Assembly (NCBI RefSeq): GCF_029968095.1
Contig: NZ_JASCIR010000019.1
Span: 60,952 to 124,951, forward strand
Origin: Streptomyces solicavernae
GTDB lineage: Bacteria; Actinomycetota; Actinomycetes; Streptomycetales; Streptomycetaceae
DNA: 64,000 nucleotides
Direction of reading: 5' to 3'
Shown here: in pieces, positions 24,639-33,275 of the stretch
Layout of the letters: each line of letters starts with the position of its first letter
Position numbering within the stretch: the stretch's first letter is position 1
The notes under the pieces: model-generated
What the model saw: only the letters and a program-made list of their open reading frames with translations
Databases searched by the model: none
Told to the model about the DNA's origin: nothing
Made by a program: the position numbers and the translations under genes

Positions 24639-25516
24639 CCGGCGACATCGGCTATCTCGCCGCGTTCCTCGGCGGCCTGCTCGCCCTGCTCAGCCCGTGC
24701 AGCGCGCTGCTCCTGCCGGCCTTCTTCGCGTACTCGATCAACAGCCCGTCCCGGCTTCTGGCCCGCACCGGCATCTTCTACCTGGGCCTGGCCACCACCC
24801 TGGTCCCGCTGGGCGCGGCCGGTTCGTTCGCGGGACGGTTCTTCTACGGCAACCGCGATCTGCTCGTCCTCGTCGGCGGCTGGCTGATCATCGCGCTGGG
24901 GCTGCTGCAACTCCTCGGCATGGGCTTCGCGTCCCGCAAGATGTCCGAGCTCTCCGGCCGCATCCGCCCCACCACCGCCCTGTCGGTGTACGCCCTGGGG
25001 GCGGTCTACGGCCTGGCGGGCTTCTGCGCGGGCCCGATCCTCGGCTCCGTCCTCACGGTCGCGGCCCTGGGCGGCAATCCGGGGTACGGGGGCGCCCTGC
25101 TCGCGGTGTACGCCCTCGGCATGGCCGTCCCGCTGTTCCTGCTCGCCCTGCTCTGGGAGCGCTTCGACCTGGGCCGACGCCGCTGGCTGCGCGGCCGCAC
25201 GTTCCGGGTCGGGCGCGTCGAGCTGCATACGACGTCGACGCTCTCGGGCCTGTTCTTCATCACGCTCGGCACGCTGTTCCTGGCCTTCGACGGGACGACC
25301 GCGCTGCCCGGAATCCTCGACGTGGACGATTCGTTCGCGGTCGAGCAGTGGGCCCGCGGCCTCGGCGAACGGGTCTCGGACGGCGCGCTGGCCCTCGTGG
25401 CGGCCGCGGCGGCGGTGGCGTTCTTCGCGGTACGCGCGTGGCGCCGCCGGGACGTACGGGGCAAGGGGGCGGCGGAGGACGTACGGGGCAAGGGGGCAGC
25501 GGAACCGGAGAGCTGA
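24635..25516 (+). CDS. CcdA/DsbD-like cytochrome c biogenesis protein
   Basis: 293 residues from GTG at 24635. Polytopic membrane protein with six or so spans; LLALLSPCSALLLPAFF carries the first conserved Cys-Pro region and GLAGFCAGPILGS the second, the two cysteines that CcdA proteins use to carry reducing power across the membrane. Fused or overlapping start with the DsbA-like gene indicates a functional pair. The C-terminus ends with a duplicated DVRGKGAAE (27-bp DNA repeat). A terminator follows at 25548. Confidence 0.88.
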   Translation: MTGDIGYLAAFLGGLLALLSPCSALLLPAFFAYSINSPSRLLARTGIFYLGLATTLVPLGAAGSFAGRFFYGNRDLLVLVGGWLIIALGLLQLLGMGFASRKMSELSGRIRPTTALSVYALGAVYGLAGFCAGPILGSVLTVAALGGNPGYGGALLAVYALGMAVPLFLLALLWERFDLGRRRWLRGRTFRVGRVELHTTSTLSGLFFITLGTLFLAFDGTTALPGILDVDDSFAVEQWARGLGERVSDGALALVAAAAAVAFFAVRAWRRRDVRGKGAAEDVRGKGAAEPES

Positions 25517-25547
25517 GCGGGACCGGCCCGCGGGCCCGGAGAACACC

Positions 25548-25577
25548 GAAGCCCCCCGTCCAAGGACGGGGGGCTTC
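25548..25577 (+). terminator. Terminator after the redox cassette
   Basis: Perfect 14-bp stem GAAGCCCCCCGTCC with its complement, AA loop, followed by TTT. It also lies just past the 3' end of the minus-strand tRNA-Phe and may serve both strands. Confidence 0.85.
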
Positions 25578-25579
25578 TT

Positions 25580-25656
25580 TGGTGGCTGGGGCCGGGGTCG
25601 AACCGGCGACCTTCCGCTTTTCAGGCGGACGCTCGTACCAACTGAGCTACCCAGCC
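25580..25656 (-). tRNA. tRNA-Phe(GAA), copy A
   Basis: 77 nt including an encoded CCA. Acceptor GGCTGGG/CCCAGCC, anticodon stem TCCGC/GCGGA with loop CTGAAAA (GAA), canonical GTTCGAC T loop. Part of a 179-bp segment repeated perfectly at 27067-27245. Confidence 0.97.
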
Positions 25657-25679
25657 ACGAGATTCACGGGGAATCTCAG

Positions 25680-25754
25680 CGGTCCTGACGGGATTTGAAC
25701 CCGCGGCCTCCACCTTGACAGGGTGGCGAGCACTCCAAACTGCTCCACAGGACC
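25680..25754 (-). tRNA. tRNA-Asp(GUC), copy A
   Basis: 75 nt, identical to the tRNA-Asp copies at 18.6 kb and 27.2 kb. Lies 23 bp upstream (in transcription) of tRNA-Phe copy A. Confidence 0.96.
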
Positions 25755-25789
25755 AAGCTGTTGCGCGACCAAGTGTCGCACAGGGTGCC

Positions 25790-25816
25790 GCGTGCCCCCA
25801 ACGGGATTCGAACCCG
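25790..25816 (-). pseudogene. 3' fragment of tRNA-Glu (attachment-site relic)
   Basis: 27 bp identical to 27279-27305, that is the acceptor 3' strand and T arm of the intact tRNA-Glu. Homology stops in the T arm, where the sequence changes to unrelated DNA. This is the typical footprint of site-specific integration into a tRNA gene. Confidence 0.85.
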
Positions 25817-26098
25817 ACATCGCGGACCGCGCATCGGGATTGACTCCCCGCTTGCTGTCCAGCCGGGCGACCGCCTCGCCGGAGAGCCGGAGCGTCTCGT
25901 CGCCGTCGTAGGCTTCGCGGCCTCGTGTGACGAGTCGGGCGGCGGTGGCGGCGAGGTCGGGGTGAACAGCGTCACGGACAGCAGCCGTCCACGTGACCTG
26001 TGCTGTGCGCGGGCACACGGGATTCATCGCGGGAGAGGGAAGCGTCCTGGGGCGCGCGAAAGAGCCCCGGGCGGCGGACCGTCCGGGGCTCTTCGAGG
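25817..26098 (-). other. Foreign DNA between tRNA relics, possible gene remnant
   Basis: 282 bp. A minus-strand frame from ATG 26026 reads through to the tRNA-Glu fragment with a plausible helical stretch (HPDLAATAARLVTRGREAYDGD), but there is no ribosome binding site and no natural stop before the tRNA relic, so it looks like a truncated coding sequence of unknown type. A hairpin (AGAGCCCCGG with its complement) is at 26061-26092. Confidence 0.4.
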
Positions 26099-26175
26099 TG
26101 GTGGCTGGGGCCGGGGTCAAACCGGCGCCCCTTCGCTTTTCAGGCGGACGCTCGTACCGACTGAGCTACCCAGCC
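26099..26175 (-). pseudogene. Degenerate tRNA-Phe
   Basis: Same length and frame as the good tRNA-Phe copies but with a C-A mismatch in the anticodon stem (TCCGC/GCGAA), GTTTGAC in place of GTTCGAC in the T loop, a changed D loop base and altered variable region. Anticodon GAA and the encoded CCA remain. Probably not functional. Confidence 0.75.
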
Positions 26176-26198
26176 ACGAGATTCACGGGGAATCTCAG

Positions 26199-26222
26199 CG
26201 GTCCTGACGGGATTCGAACCCG
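26199..26222 (-). pseudogene. 3' fragment of tRNA-Asp with tRNA-Glu-type T arm
   Basis: Starts as the tRNA-Asp 3' end (GGTCCTG) but reads GGGATTCGAACCCG, the T-arm form found in tRNA-Glu rather than the Asp form GGGATTTGAACCCG; homology ends there. This looks like a recombination junction inside the T arm. Confidence 0.65.
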
Positions 26223-26334
26223 AAACTGTCACCTCTCTGAACTGCGGAAACGCCGGAGAATTGGAAAATGGGCCCCGTTTCCGTCCTTCCTGGTCCCGCT
26301 CGATCCACCTTGATCCGGGTCCCGTGCCGACGTG

Positions 26335-26877
26335 TCAGCACTCCGGTTCGGGCCGGGGCAGCTCGTCCAGGTCGAGGGTGAAGGTCCGTCCGTCGGCCAG
26401 CTCGATGGGGAGTTTGCCCGTGCCGTACTTGTGGGTGCGGGCCGTGATGTAGCCGGTCCCGACAGGTTCGGTGTGGACGACGACCTCCCCGGCGTACGGG
26501 TCCACGACCATATAGACGGGGATGCCGTAGCGGCCGTACTTGGCGGTGCAATCGTCATAGTCCTTGCGTGCCGAGGAGACCGACACCACCTCCGCGATCA
26601 GCAGGACGTCCTCGAAGCTGTACCGCTTGCCCTGCCGCTGCGCATCCTCCCGCAGGACCGCGAAGTCCGGAGCGGAGTTCTCGTCAGCCGGGAAGTCGAG
26701 GTAGACGTCGGAGGCGGTCTTCGCGTGACGGCCGAGAGCGAGAGAGTCGATCTGCATCGACTTGATCGTGCTGGAGTGCTCGAAGCTCTGCGGGGTCATG
26801 ATCACCTTACCGTCGGCACCGAAGAAGACCGTGTATCCGGCGGGGAACTCGGTGTGCATGATCGCATCGACGCTCAT
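26335..26877 (-). CDS. Uma2 family (DUF820) putative endonuclease
   Basis: 180 residues from ATG at 26877, with GAAGGAG upstream; the open frame to 26997 adds a shadow N-terminus. PD-(D/E)xK-like layout of the Uma2 family: SAPDFAVLRED, then VLLIAEVVSVSSARKDYDDCTAKYGRYGIPVYMVVDP, with the acidic residue in IAEV and lysines downstream. Uma2 proteins are abundant in actinobacteria and cyanobacteria and are suspected restriction-type nucleases; their role is not established. It sits inside foreign DNA between tRNA duplicates. Confidence 0.85.
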   Translation of the reverse strand: MSVDAIMHTEFPAGYTVFFGADGKVIMTPQSFEHSSTIKSMQIDSLALGRHAKTASDVYLDFPADENSAPDFAVLREDAQRQGKRYSFEDVLLIAEVVSVSSARKDYDDCTAKYGRYGIPVYMVVDPYAGEVVVHTEPVGTGYITARTHKYGTGKLPIELADGRTFTLDLDELPRPEPEC

Positions 26878-27026
26878 CGGCTGCTCCTTCCCGTATTCCC
26901 TCAGGGTACGGTGGCGGTACGCGGGTATGACGAATATCCGCAGGAGAAAGGGCAGGCGAGCCTGCGGTCGGCAACCCTCGGGGCCGACTGCCGCCACGGG
27001 CGGAGCTTTGCCCGGGCATGCAACAA

Positions 27027-27060
27027 GAACGTCCCGGACGGCATGCCGTCCGGGACGTTC
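27027..27060. repeat. 34-bp perfect palindrome
   Basis: GAACGTCCCGGACGGCA followed by its exact complement, no loop. It lies 6 bp past the 3' end of minus-strand tRNA-Phe copy C and so probably forms that transcript's terminator. Confidence 0.9.
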
Positions 27061-27066
27061 TCAGAG

Positions 27067-27143
27067 TGGTGGCTGGGGCCGGGGTCGAACCGGCGACCTT
27101 CCGCTTTTCAGGCGGACGCTCGTACCAACTGAGCTACCCAGCC
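27067..27143 (-). tRNA. tRNA-Phe(GAA), copy C
   Basis: 77 nt with encoded CCA, identical to copy A. Last gene of a minus-strand tRNA-Glu, tRNA-Asp, tRNA-Phe cluster. Confidence 0.97.
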
Positions 27144-27166
27144 ACGAGATTCACGGGGAATCTCAG

Positions 27167-27241
27167 CGGTCCTGACGGGATTTGAACCCGCGGCCTCCAC
27201 CTTGACAGGGTGGCGAGCACTCCAAACTGCTCCACAGGACC
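27167..27241 (-). tRNA. tRNA-Asp(GUC), copy C
   Basis: 75 nt, identical to copy A; middle gene of the intact Glu-Asp-Phe cluster. Confidence 0.97.
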
Positions 27242-27281
27242 AAGCGCGGTGCAAAAGTACGCACCGTACAGAAGTGTTGCG

Positions 27282-27354
27282 TGCCCCCAACGGGATTCGA
27301 ACCCGTGCTACCGCCTTGAAAGGGCGGCGTCCTAGGCCGCTAGACGATGAGGGC
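27282..27354 (-). tRNA. tRNA-Glu(UUC)
   Basis: 73-nt cloverleaf. Acceptor GCCCTCA/TGGGGGC with one G-T pair, anticodon stem CCGCC/GGCGG with loop CTTTCAA (UUC), T loop GTTCGAATC. Its 3' 27 bp recur at 25790-25816. Confidence 0.97.
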
Positions 27355-27435
27355 TATCGGCCCGCCTGGGCGCCTCGTCAGCGCGTCGGGGACTTCAGAA
27401 GCATATGGGATGCAGGGAGCTAACGCCAAAACGGT

Positions 27436-29106
27436 TTACGGCGACGACCGCGGTGACCTTGCCGGAGACCGTTCCGGTGAGGCGGGCGAAGGGCCTGGGG
27501 TGAGCGGCGGCGACGGGGTCGCGCCCGGTTCGTTCTCCTCCGGTACGTGGCGGCTGACCTCGGCCGTGGTGAGGCCGAGGCCGCCCAGACGGATCTCGTC
27601 CCAGGCCTGCAGGCGCTTGGTGGTCCGGTCGAGGTACAGGACCGACGCGGAGACCGGGTCCGGCTCGTCGTCCTCGACGGCGCGCAGGCCGCTGCCGCCG
27701 GTGGAGCCCTCGATGCGCAGCCGGGTGCCGCCGGGCAGCCGTTCCATCTCCGGGTGGTGGACGTGGCCCGCGAGGACCAGCGGGACCAGGCCGTCGGTCC
27801 GCCGGGCCGCGACCGGGTTGTGCGCCACGGCGATGTCCACCGGCGCGCCCTTGTCCCGCTGTTCGCGCAGGGCGGCGGCGAGGCGGTCGCCCGCGGCGCG
27901 TTCGGCGGGGTCGCCGCGGGCGACGACCGAGCGGTCCGGGGTGAACTGCGGGTCGCCGATGCCCACGATGCGCAGGCCGCCCACGCGCACGCCGCGGCCG
28001 TTGTCCAGGACGTGCACGTTCTTCAGGCGTTCCAGGTAGCGCTGCGTCGTCATGGAGTCGTGGTTGCCGCGCACCCAGACGTAGGGGGCGCCCAGGTCCT
28101 CGATCGGGTCGAGGAAGCGGTTCTCGGCTGCGGTGCCGTGGTCCATGGTGTCGCCGGAGTCGACGATCACGTCGATCTCGTACTGCTCGACGAGCGAGGC
28201 GATGATGTGCCAGCTCGCCGGGTTGAGGTGGATGTCGGAGACGTGCAGGACGCGGACCGTGGAGGGGTCGGGGGCGTACGTGGGGAGCGTGGAGGTGGCG
28301 TCGTAGAGCTTGGTGACGTTGGTGACCAGGCGGGCCAACTCCTTCTGGTACGCGTCGAATTCGGTGACGATGCTGCGGGCGCTGCCGACCACGGACGGGG
28401 CGGAGGAGAGCAGTCCGGAGAAGCGGGGTTCGAGGACCGACTTGGGGTTCCAGGTGGCGTAGGCGGTGGCGCCGCAGACCACCAGCAGGGCGAGCGCGGT
28501 GCCGCCGGCGGCGAGGGCGCGGCGGGGTCTGCGGTGGACGACGAGGCCGAGCGCGGCGGCGCCGAGGACGACGGCGACGCAGGAGCGCAGTGCGAGGTCG
28601 AGGGCGCCGGCCTGGACGTCGCGGGTGACCTCGTCCTGCAGCCCGGCGATGCGTTCGGGGTGGTCGACGAGGGCGCGGGCGCGGTCCGGGTCGAGGCGGT
28701 CCAGGGTGACGTCGAGGCGGAGCGGCGCGGTGTGGGAGTCGAGTTCGAGGGCGCCGAGCGGGGAGACGTTGATCTTCGTGCCGCCGGTGAGGGAGGGCCG
28801 CAGCGTCATCCGGGTGTCCATCGGGCCGACCGGGACGTGCACGCTGCCGACGGCAAGCAGGCCGAGCCAGGCGCCGATCAGGACCACGGCGACGCGTCCG
28901 AGGGCGCGGCCGTAGGGGTGCGGCGGCCGGACGAGTTCGCTGACGGGGTGCGGGTGGCGCGCGCGGTAGTGGCGTACGAGGGCGGCCGGGGCGGTCCGTA
29001 CGCGGTGCAGGGCGGTCCCTGCGCGGTGCAGGGCGCTCCCTGCGCGATGTAGGGCGGTCCCTGCGCGATGCAGGATGCTTCGGGTGGCGGCGCGGGCGCT
29101 GGCCAT
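27436..29106 (-). CDS. Membrane-anchored metallophosphoesterase
   Basis: About 556 residues if ATG 29106 is used; the true start is uncertain because no good Shine-Dalgarno is visible. The N-terminus contains a LHRAGTA/S repeat (21-bp DNA repeat near 28990-29075), two hydrophobic segments flank a roughly 100-residue outer domain, and a calcineurin-like phosphoesterase domain follows: VLHVSDIHLN, DSGDTMDHG, WVRGNHDS, and late VAHNP and LAGHVHHPE supply the metal ligands. The C-terminus is Pro/Ser-rich. Substrate unknown. Confidence 0.85.
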   Translation of the reverse strand: MASARAATRSILHRAGTALHRAGSALHRAGTALHRVRTAPAALVRHYRARHPHPVSELVRPPHPYGRALGRVAVVLIGAWLGLLAVGSVHVPVGPMDTRMTLRPSLTGGTKINVSPLGALELDSHTAPLRLDVTLDRLDPDRARALVDHPERIAGLQDEVTRDVQAGALDLALRSCVAVVLGAAALGLVVHRRPRRALAAGGTALALLVVCGATAYATWNPKSVLEPRFSGLLSSAPSVVGSARSIVTEFDAYQKELARLVTNVTKLYDATSTLPTYAPDPSTVRVLHVSDIHLNPASWHIIASLVEQYEIDVIVDSGDTMDHGTAAENRFLDPIEDLGAPYVWVRGNHDSMTTQRYLERLKNVHVLDNGRGVRVGGLRIVGIGDPQFTPDRSVVARGDPAERAAGDRLAAALREQRDKGAPVDIAVAHNPVAARRTDGLVPLVLAGHVHHPEMERLPGGTRLRIEGSTGGSGLRAVEDDEPDPVSASVLYLDRTTKRLQAWDEIRLGGLGLTTAEVSRHVPEENEPGATPSPPLTPGPSPASPERSPARSPRSSP

Positions 29107-29279
29107 TGGGCGCCTATGCCCAAGTCTGCGGGCGTCTATGCCGGTACCGGGGCGGGCGCTCGGGCGGGAGCTCGCGCGGGCTCCCTGGCAGGCGCTCGGG
29201 CGGGCCTTCGCGCGGGCGCCCCGGCGGGGTGCTCGGGTGGGCGCCCCGGCAGGCGCTCGGGTGGGCGCCCCGGCGGGGA

Positions 29280-29639
29280 TCAGCCCCAGCCGAGTTCGTG
29301 CAGGCGCTCGTCGTCGATGCCGAAGTGGTGGGCGATCTCGTGGACGACGGTGACGGCGACCTCGTCGACCACGTCCTCCCGGGTCTCGCAGTAGCGCAGG
29401 GTCGGGCCCATGTAGATCGTGATGCGGTCCGGGAGCACCCCGGCGTACCACTCGCCGCGGTCGGTGAGCGGCGTGCCCTCGTACAGGCCGAGCAGTTCGG
29501 GGTCGTCGGCGGACGGTTCGTCCTCCACGAACACGGCCACGTTGTCCATCACCCTGGTCAGTTCCGGGGGGATCTGGTCCAGGGCCTGGCTCACCAGCTC
29601 TTCGAACGCCTCACGGGTCATCTCCAGCACACGGCCCAT
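29280..29639 (-). CDS. Zincin-like metallopeptidase family protein
   Basis: 119 residues from ATG 29639, or 113 from ATG 29621; neither has a clear ribosome binding site. The HExxH zinc motif is in VVHEIAHHFGID near the C-terminus. This is the short actinobacterial Zincin_1/DUF1025 family whose activity is not well established. Followed on the same strand by the metallophosphoesterase gene 170 bp later. Confidence 0.85.
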   Translation of the reverse strand: MGRVLEMTREAFEELVSQALDQIPPELTRVMDNVAVFVEDEPSADDPELLGLYEGTPLTDRGEWYAGVLPDRITIYMGPTLRYCETREDVVDEVAVTVVHEIAHHFGIDDERLHELGWG

Positions 29640-29868
29640 TGTCGGGGACGGGCGGGCGTTGTGCGGGGGCGTCGGTGAACTCCCGTACGGGGGCGTGAAC
29701 TCCGGTACGGGGAACGGCGGGGCGGCGGCGTTCGGGGCGTTCGGGGCGTGTGGGGCGTGCGGTCGGTGGATCGCGCGGTCTGGGGGGTCGGGTGCGCGGC
29801 GTGTCCTCTTGCGGGCGGCGGGAGTTGGGCAGGGCAACCCATTCGCCGCGCTCCGGAGGTGGCCCACC

Positions 29869-30516
<648 letters not shown>

Positions 30517-30630
30517 GGCGTGGCGGGCCGGGTTCCGGTTCCAGGTGCCGGGTCCGGGGCTCCGGGGCTCCAGCTCCAGGTTCCGGGCTCCGGTCGCCGT
30601 TTCGGCATTGACGCAGGTCAGGCGGCCGGT

Positions 30631-30660
30631 TTGCCAGGCGGGGGAGGGGGTGCGTACAGT
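30631..30660 (+). promoter_or_regulatory. Candidate promoter of the DEAD-box helicase gene
   Basis: TTGCCA, 18-bp spacer, TACAGT. It predicts a 5' leader of roughly 150 nt containing hairpin GACCGC-ATTGAG-GCGGTC at 30739-30756. Long structured leaders are common for cold- or stress-regulated DEAD-box helicases. Confidence 0.5.
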
Positions 30661-30815
30661 GGTAGATCGTTTGATCCCATTTGCCCGGCGCCAGCATCGA
30701 AGAGCGCCGTGTGGCGCGTACTCTCCCTAGCCGTGGCTGACCGCATTGAGGCGGTCGAATTGCGATTCACGGAGTTTGGGCGCGTGCCGAGACTCCGGAA
30801 GGTTTCGCATTTCGC

Positions 30816-32954
30816 ATGTCCACATTCAGTACTGAGCACTCCGTCCTGCCCGAGAACGCCGCGGACGAGGCTGTCGTGACCGACGCCCCCGCCGCCGACG
30901 CCGCTCCCGAGGCTCCCGAGGTCACCTTCGGCGACCTGGGCCTGCCCGAGGGCGTCGTCCGCAAGCTCGCGCAGAACGGCGTGACCACGCCCTTCCCGAT
31001 CCAGGCCGCGACCATCCCGGACGCCCTGGCCGGCAAGGACATCCTCGGCCGCGGTCGCACCGGCTCCGGCAAGACCCTCTCCTTCGGTCTGCCGACCATG
31101 GCCGCGCTCGCCGAAGGCCGTACGGAGAAGAAGAAGCCCCGCGCGGTCATCCTCACCCCGACCCGCGAGCTGGCGATGCAGGTCGCCGACGCCCTCCAGC
31201 CGTACGGCGACGTCCTCGGCCTGAAGATGAAGGTCGTCTGCGGCGGTACGTCCATGGGCAACCAGATCTACGCCCTGGAGCGCGGCGTCGACATCCTCGT
31301 CGCCACCCCGGGCCGCCTGCGCGACATCATCAACCGCGGCGCCTGCTCCCTTGAGAACATCCAGGTCGCCGTCCTCGACGAGGCCGACCAGATGTCCGAC
31401 CTGGGCTTCCTGCCCGAGGTCACCGAGCTGCTCGACCAGGTGCCGTCCGGCGGCCAGCGGATGCTGTTCTCGGCCACGATGGAGAACGAGATCTCCACGC
31501 TGGTCAAGCGCTACCTGACCGACCCGGTCACGCACGAGGTCGACGCCGCCCAGGGCGCCGTCACGACCATGACGCACCACATCCTGATCGTGAAGCCCCG
31601 CGACAAGGCGCCGGTGACCGCCGCGATCGCCGCACGCAAGGGCCGCACCATCATCTTCGTCCGCACCCAGCTCGGCGCCGACCGCATCGCGGAGCAGCTG
31701 CGCGACGCCGGTGTGAAGGCCGACGCGCTGCACGGCGGCATGACGCAGGGCGCCCGTACGCGCACCCTCGCCGACTTCAAGGACGGGTACGTCAACGCGC
31801 TCGTCGCGACCGATGTCGCCGCGCGCGGCATCCACGTCGACGGCATCGACCTGGTCCTCAACGTGGACCCGGCCGGTGACCACAAGGACTACCTGCACCG
31901 CTCCGGCCGTACCGCCCGCGCCGGGCGCTCCGGCACGGTCGTGTCCCTCTCGCTGCCGCACCAGCGCCGCCAGATCTTCCGCCTGATGGAGGACGCGGGC
32001 GTCGACGCCTCGCGCCACATCATCGGCCAGGGCGGCGCCTTCGACCCGGAGGTCGCCGAGATCACCGGCGCCCGGTCCCTGACCGAGGTCCAGGCCGACT
32101 CCGCGGACAACGCGGCGAAGCAGGCCGAGCGTGATGTGTCCGACCTCACCAAGCAGTTGGAGCGCGCGCAGCGCCGCGCGACCGAGCTGCGCGAGGAGGC
32201 CGACCGGCTCACCGCCCGCGCCGCGCGTGAGCGGGGCGACGACCCGGCCGAGGCCGTCGCCGCCGCCGCCGAGGCGGCCGTCGCGGAGGCCGCGCAGGCC
32301 GAGGTGCCGGTCCAGCGCGAGCAGCGCGAGCAGCGTGAGTTCCGCGAGGAGCGTCCGTCGTACGAGCGTCGTGAACGCCGGGACGACCGGGGCAACTTCG
32401 AGCGCCGGGAGCGTCGGGACGACCGTGGCGCCGGCGACCGTCCGTTCAACCGCGACCGTCGCGACGACCGGGGCGGCTTCCGCCGGGACGACCGGGGCGG
32501 CGACCGTCCGTTCAACCGTGACCGTCGCGACGACCGGGGCGGCTTCCGCCGGGACGACCGTCGCGACAACGACCGGGGCGGCTTCCGCCGTGACGACCGG
32601 GGCGACCGGGGCGACCGGGGTTTCCGCCGGGACGACCGGGGCGGCAACGGCGGCTTCAACCGCGACCGCCGCGACCACCGTGGCGCCGGCGACCGTCCGT
32701 TCAACCGTGACCGTCGCGACGAGCGGGGCGGCTTCCGCCGGGACGAGCGGGGCGGCAACGGCGGCTTCAACCGCGACCGCCGCGACCACCGTGGCGGCAG
32801 CGACCGTCCGTTCAACCGCGACGACCGTCCCCACAACCGCGACCGCCGCGACCACCGCGGCGGCGGCGACCGGCCGTTCAACCGCCGTGACGACCGCGGC
32901 GCCGGCTCCTTCGGCCGCCGCGACGACAAGCCGCGCTGGAAGCGCAACGGCTGA
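30816..32954 (+). CDS. DEAD-box RNA helicase with RDDR-rich tail
   Basis: 712 residues. Q motif near 55-62, Walker A GRTGSGKT at 80-87, DEAD at 188-191, SAT motif III, and HRSGRTARAG motif VI. After the helicase core, a charged helical linker (about 430-520) leads to a low-complexity tail (about 520-705) of RRDDRGGFRRDDRG-type repeats with interspersed NRDRRDHRG, an RNA-binding and likely phase-separating region. Acts on structured RNA in the cytosol, probably ribosome assembly or cold adaptation. A 17-bp hairpin follows. Confidence 0.94.
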   Translation: MSTFSTEHSVLPENAADEAVVTDAPAADAAPEAPEVTFGDLGLPEGVVRKLAQNGVTTPFPIQAATIPDALAGKDILGRGRTGSGKTLSFGLPTMAALAEGRTEKKKPRAVILTPTRELAMQVADALQPYGDVLGLKMKVVCGGTSMGNQIYALERGVDILVATPGRLRDIINRGACSLENIQVAVLDEADQMSDLGFLPEVTELLDQVPSGGQRMLFSATMENEISTLVKRYLTDPVTHEVDAAQGAVTTMTHHILIVKPRDKAPVTAAIAARKGRTIIFVRTQLGADRIAEQLRDAGVKADALHGGMTQGARTRTLADFKDGYVNALVATDVAARGIHVDGIDLVLNVDPAGDHKDYLHRSGRTARAGRSGTVVSLSLPHQRRQIFRLMEDAGVDASRHIIGQGGAFDPEVAEITGARSLTEVQADSADNAAKQAERDVSDLTKQLERAQRRATELREEADRLTARAARERGDDPAEAVAAAAEAAVAEAAQAEVPVQREQREQREFREERPSYERRERRDDRGNFERRERRDDRGAGDRPFNRDRRDDRGGFRRDDRGGDRPFNRDRRDDRGGFRRDDRRDNDRGGFRRDDRGDRGDRGFRRDDRGGNGGFNRDRRDHRGAGDRPFNRDRRDERGGFRRDERGGNGGFNRDRRDHRGGSDRPFNRDDRPHNRDRRDHRGGGDRPFNRRDDRGAGSFGRRDDKPRWKRNG
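32380..32930. repeat. In-gene repeats coding the RDDRGG tail
   Basis: Imperfect tandem repeats built on CGGGACGACCGGGGCGG-like units, with two long near-identical blocks (about 32640-32720 and 32745-32815). Length variation between strains would be expected. Confidence 0.85.
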
Positions 32955-32979
32955 CCGGTACGGCACCGCCGACTGACCA

Positions 32980-33015
32980 GAAAGCGGGCCCGCTCCTCGG
33001 AGCGGGCCCGCTTTC
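32980..33015 (+). terminator. Terminator after the DEAD-box helicase
   Basis: Perfect 17-bp stem GAAAGCGGGCCCGCTCC with its complement around a TC loop. Confidence 0.85.
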
Positions 33016-33096
33016 GTGCCGCCTCGCGCACCGCCATACCGATACCCGATCGGCTCTGTCCGCTCCTGCGGCTATGCTCGGGGGGTGCGTTGACGC

Positions 33097-33169
33097 GGGC
33101 CGTTAGCTCAATTGGCAGAGCAGTGGACTTTTAATCCATTGGTTGTGGGTTCGAGTCCCACACGGCCTA
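33097..33169 (+). tRNA. tRNA-Lys(UUU)
   Basis: 73-nt cloverleaf on the plus strand. Acceptor GGGCCGT/ACGGCCT with one G-T pair, anticodon loop CTTTTAA (UUU), T loop GTTCGAGTC. Its 3' part (33134-33170) is the left core of a direct repeat that reappears at 39893, so it is the integration site of the adjacent island. The intact gene was preserved at the left end. Confidence 0.97.
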
Positions 33170-33170
33170 C
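33134..33170. repeat. attL core in tRNA-Lys (37 bp)
   Basis: Thirty-seven identical bases with 39893-39929, from the anticodon stem through the acceptor end of tRNA-Lys. Confidence 0.92.
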
Positions 33171-33209
33171 GACGCGAGGGTCTACGGGGAACCCCGTCTG
33201 ACCTGCTGA

Positions 33210-33247
33210 GAAGCGCCCGGTTCCACTTCGGTGGGGCGGGGCGCTTC
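33210..33247 (+). terminator. Hairpin downstream of tRNA-Lys
   Basis: GAAGCGCCC and its complement GGGCGCTTC flank a 20-nt spacer, followed by TTCGTTT. Probable tRNA-Lys terminator. Confidence 0.6.
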
Positions 33248-33275
33248 TTCGTTTCGCGGCGCTGGCGCGGGTGAT

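Larger units (their letters stand above)
25580..25758. repeat. 179-bp perfect direct repeat, copy A
   Basis: Covers tRNA-Phe and tRNA-Asp and their spacer; every base matches 27067-27245. The flanks differ immediately outside. Confidence 0.95.

Noticed and set aside
28466..29353. Plus-strand open frames over the metallophosphoesterase and its upstream repeats
   Set aside because: Arg/Pro/Ala composition and repeat-driven; the minus-strand phosphoesterase motifs are convincing.
30618..32966. 782-codon open frame antisense to the DEAD-box helicase
   Set aside because: Val/Ala repeats mirror the RDDR repeats of the real gene.
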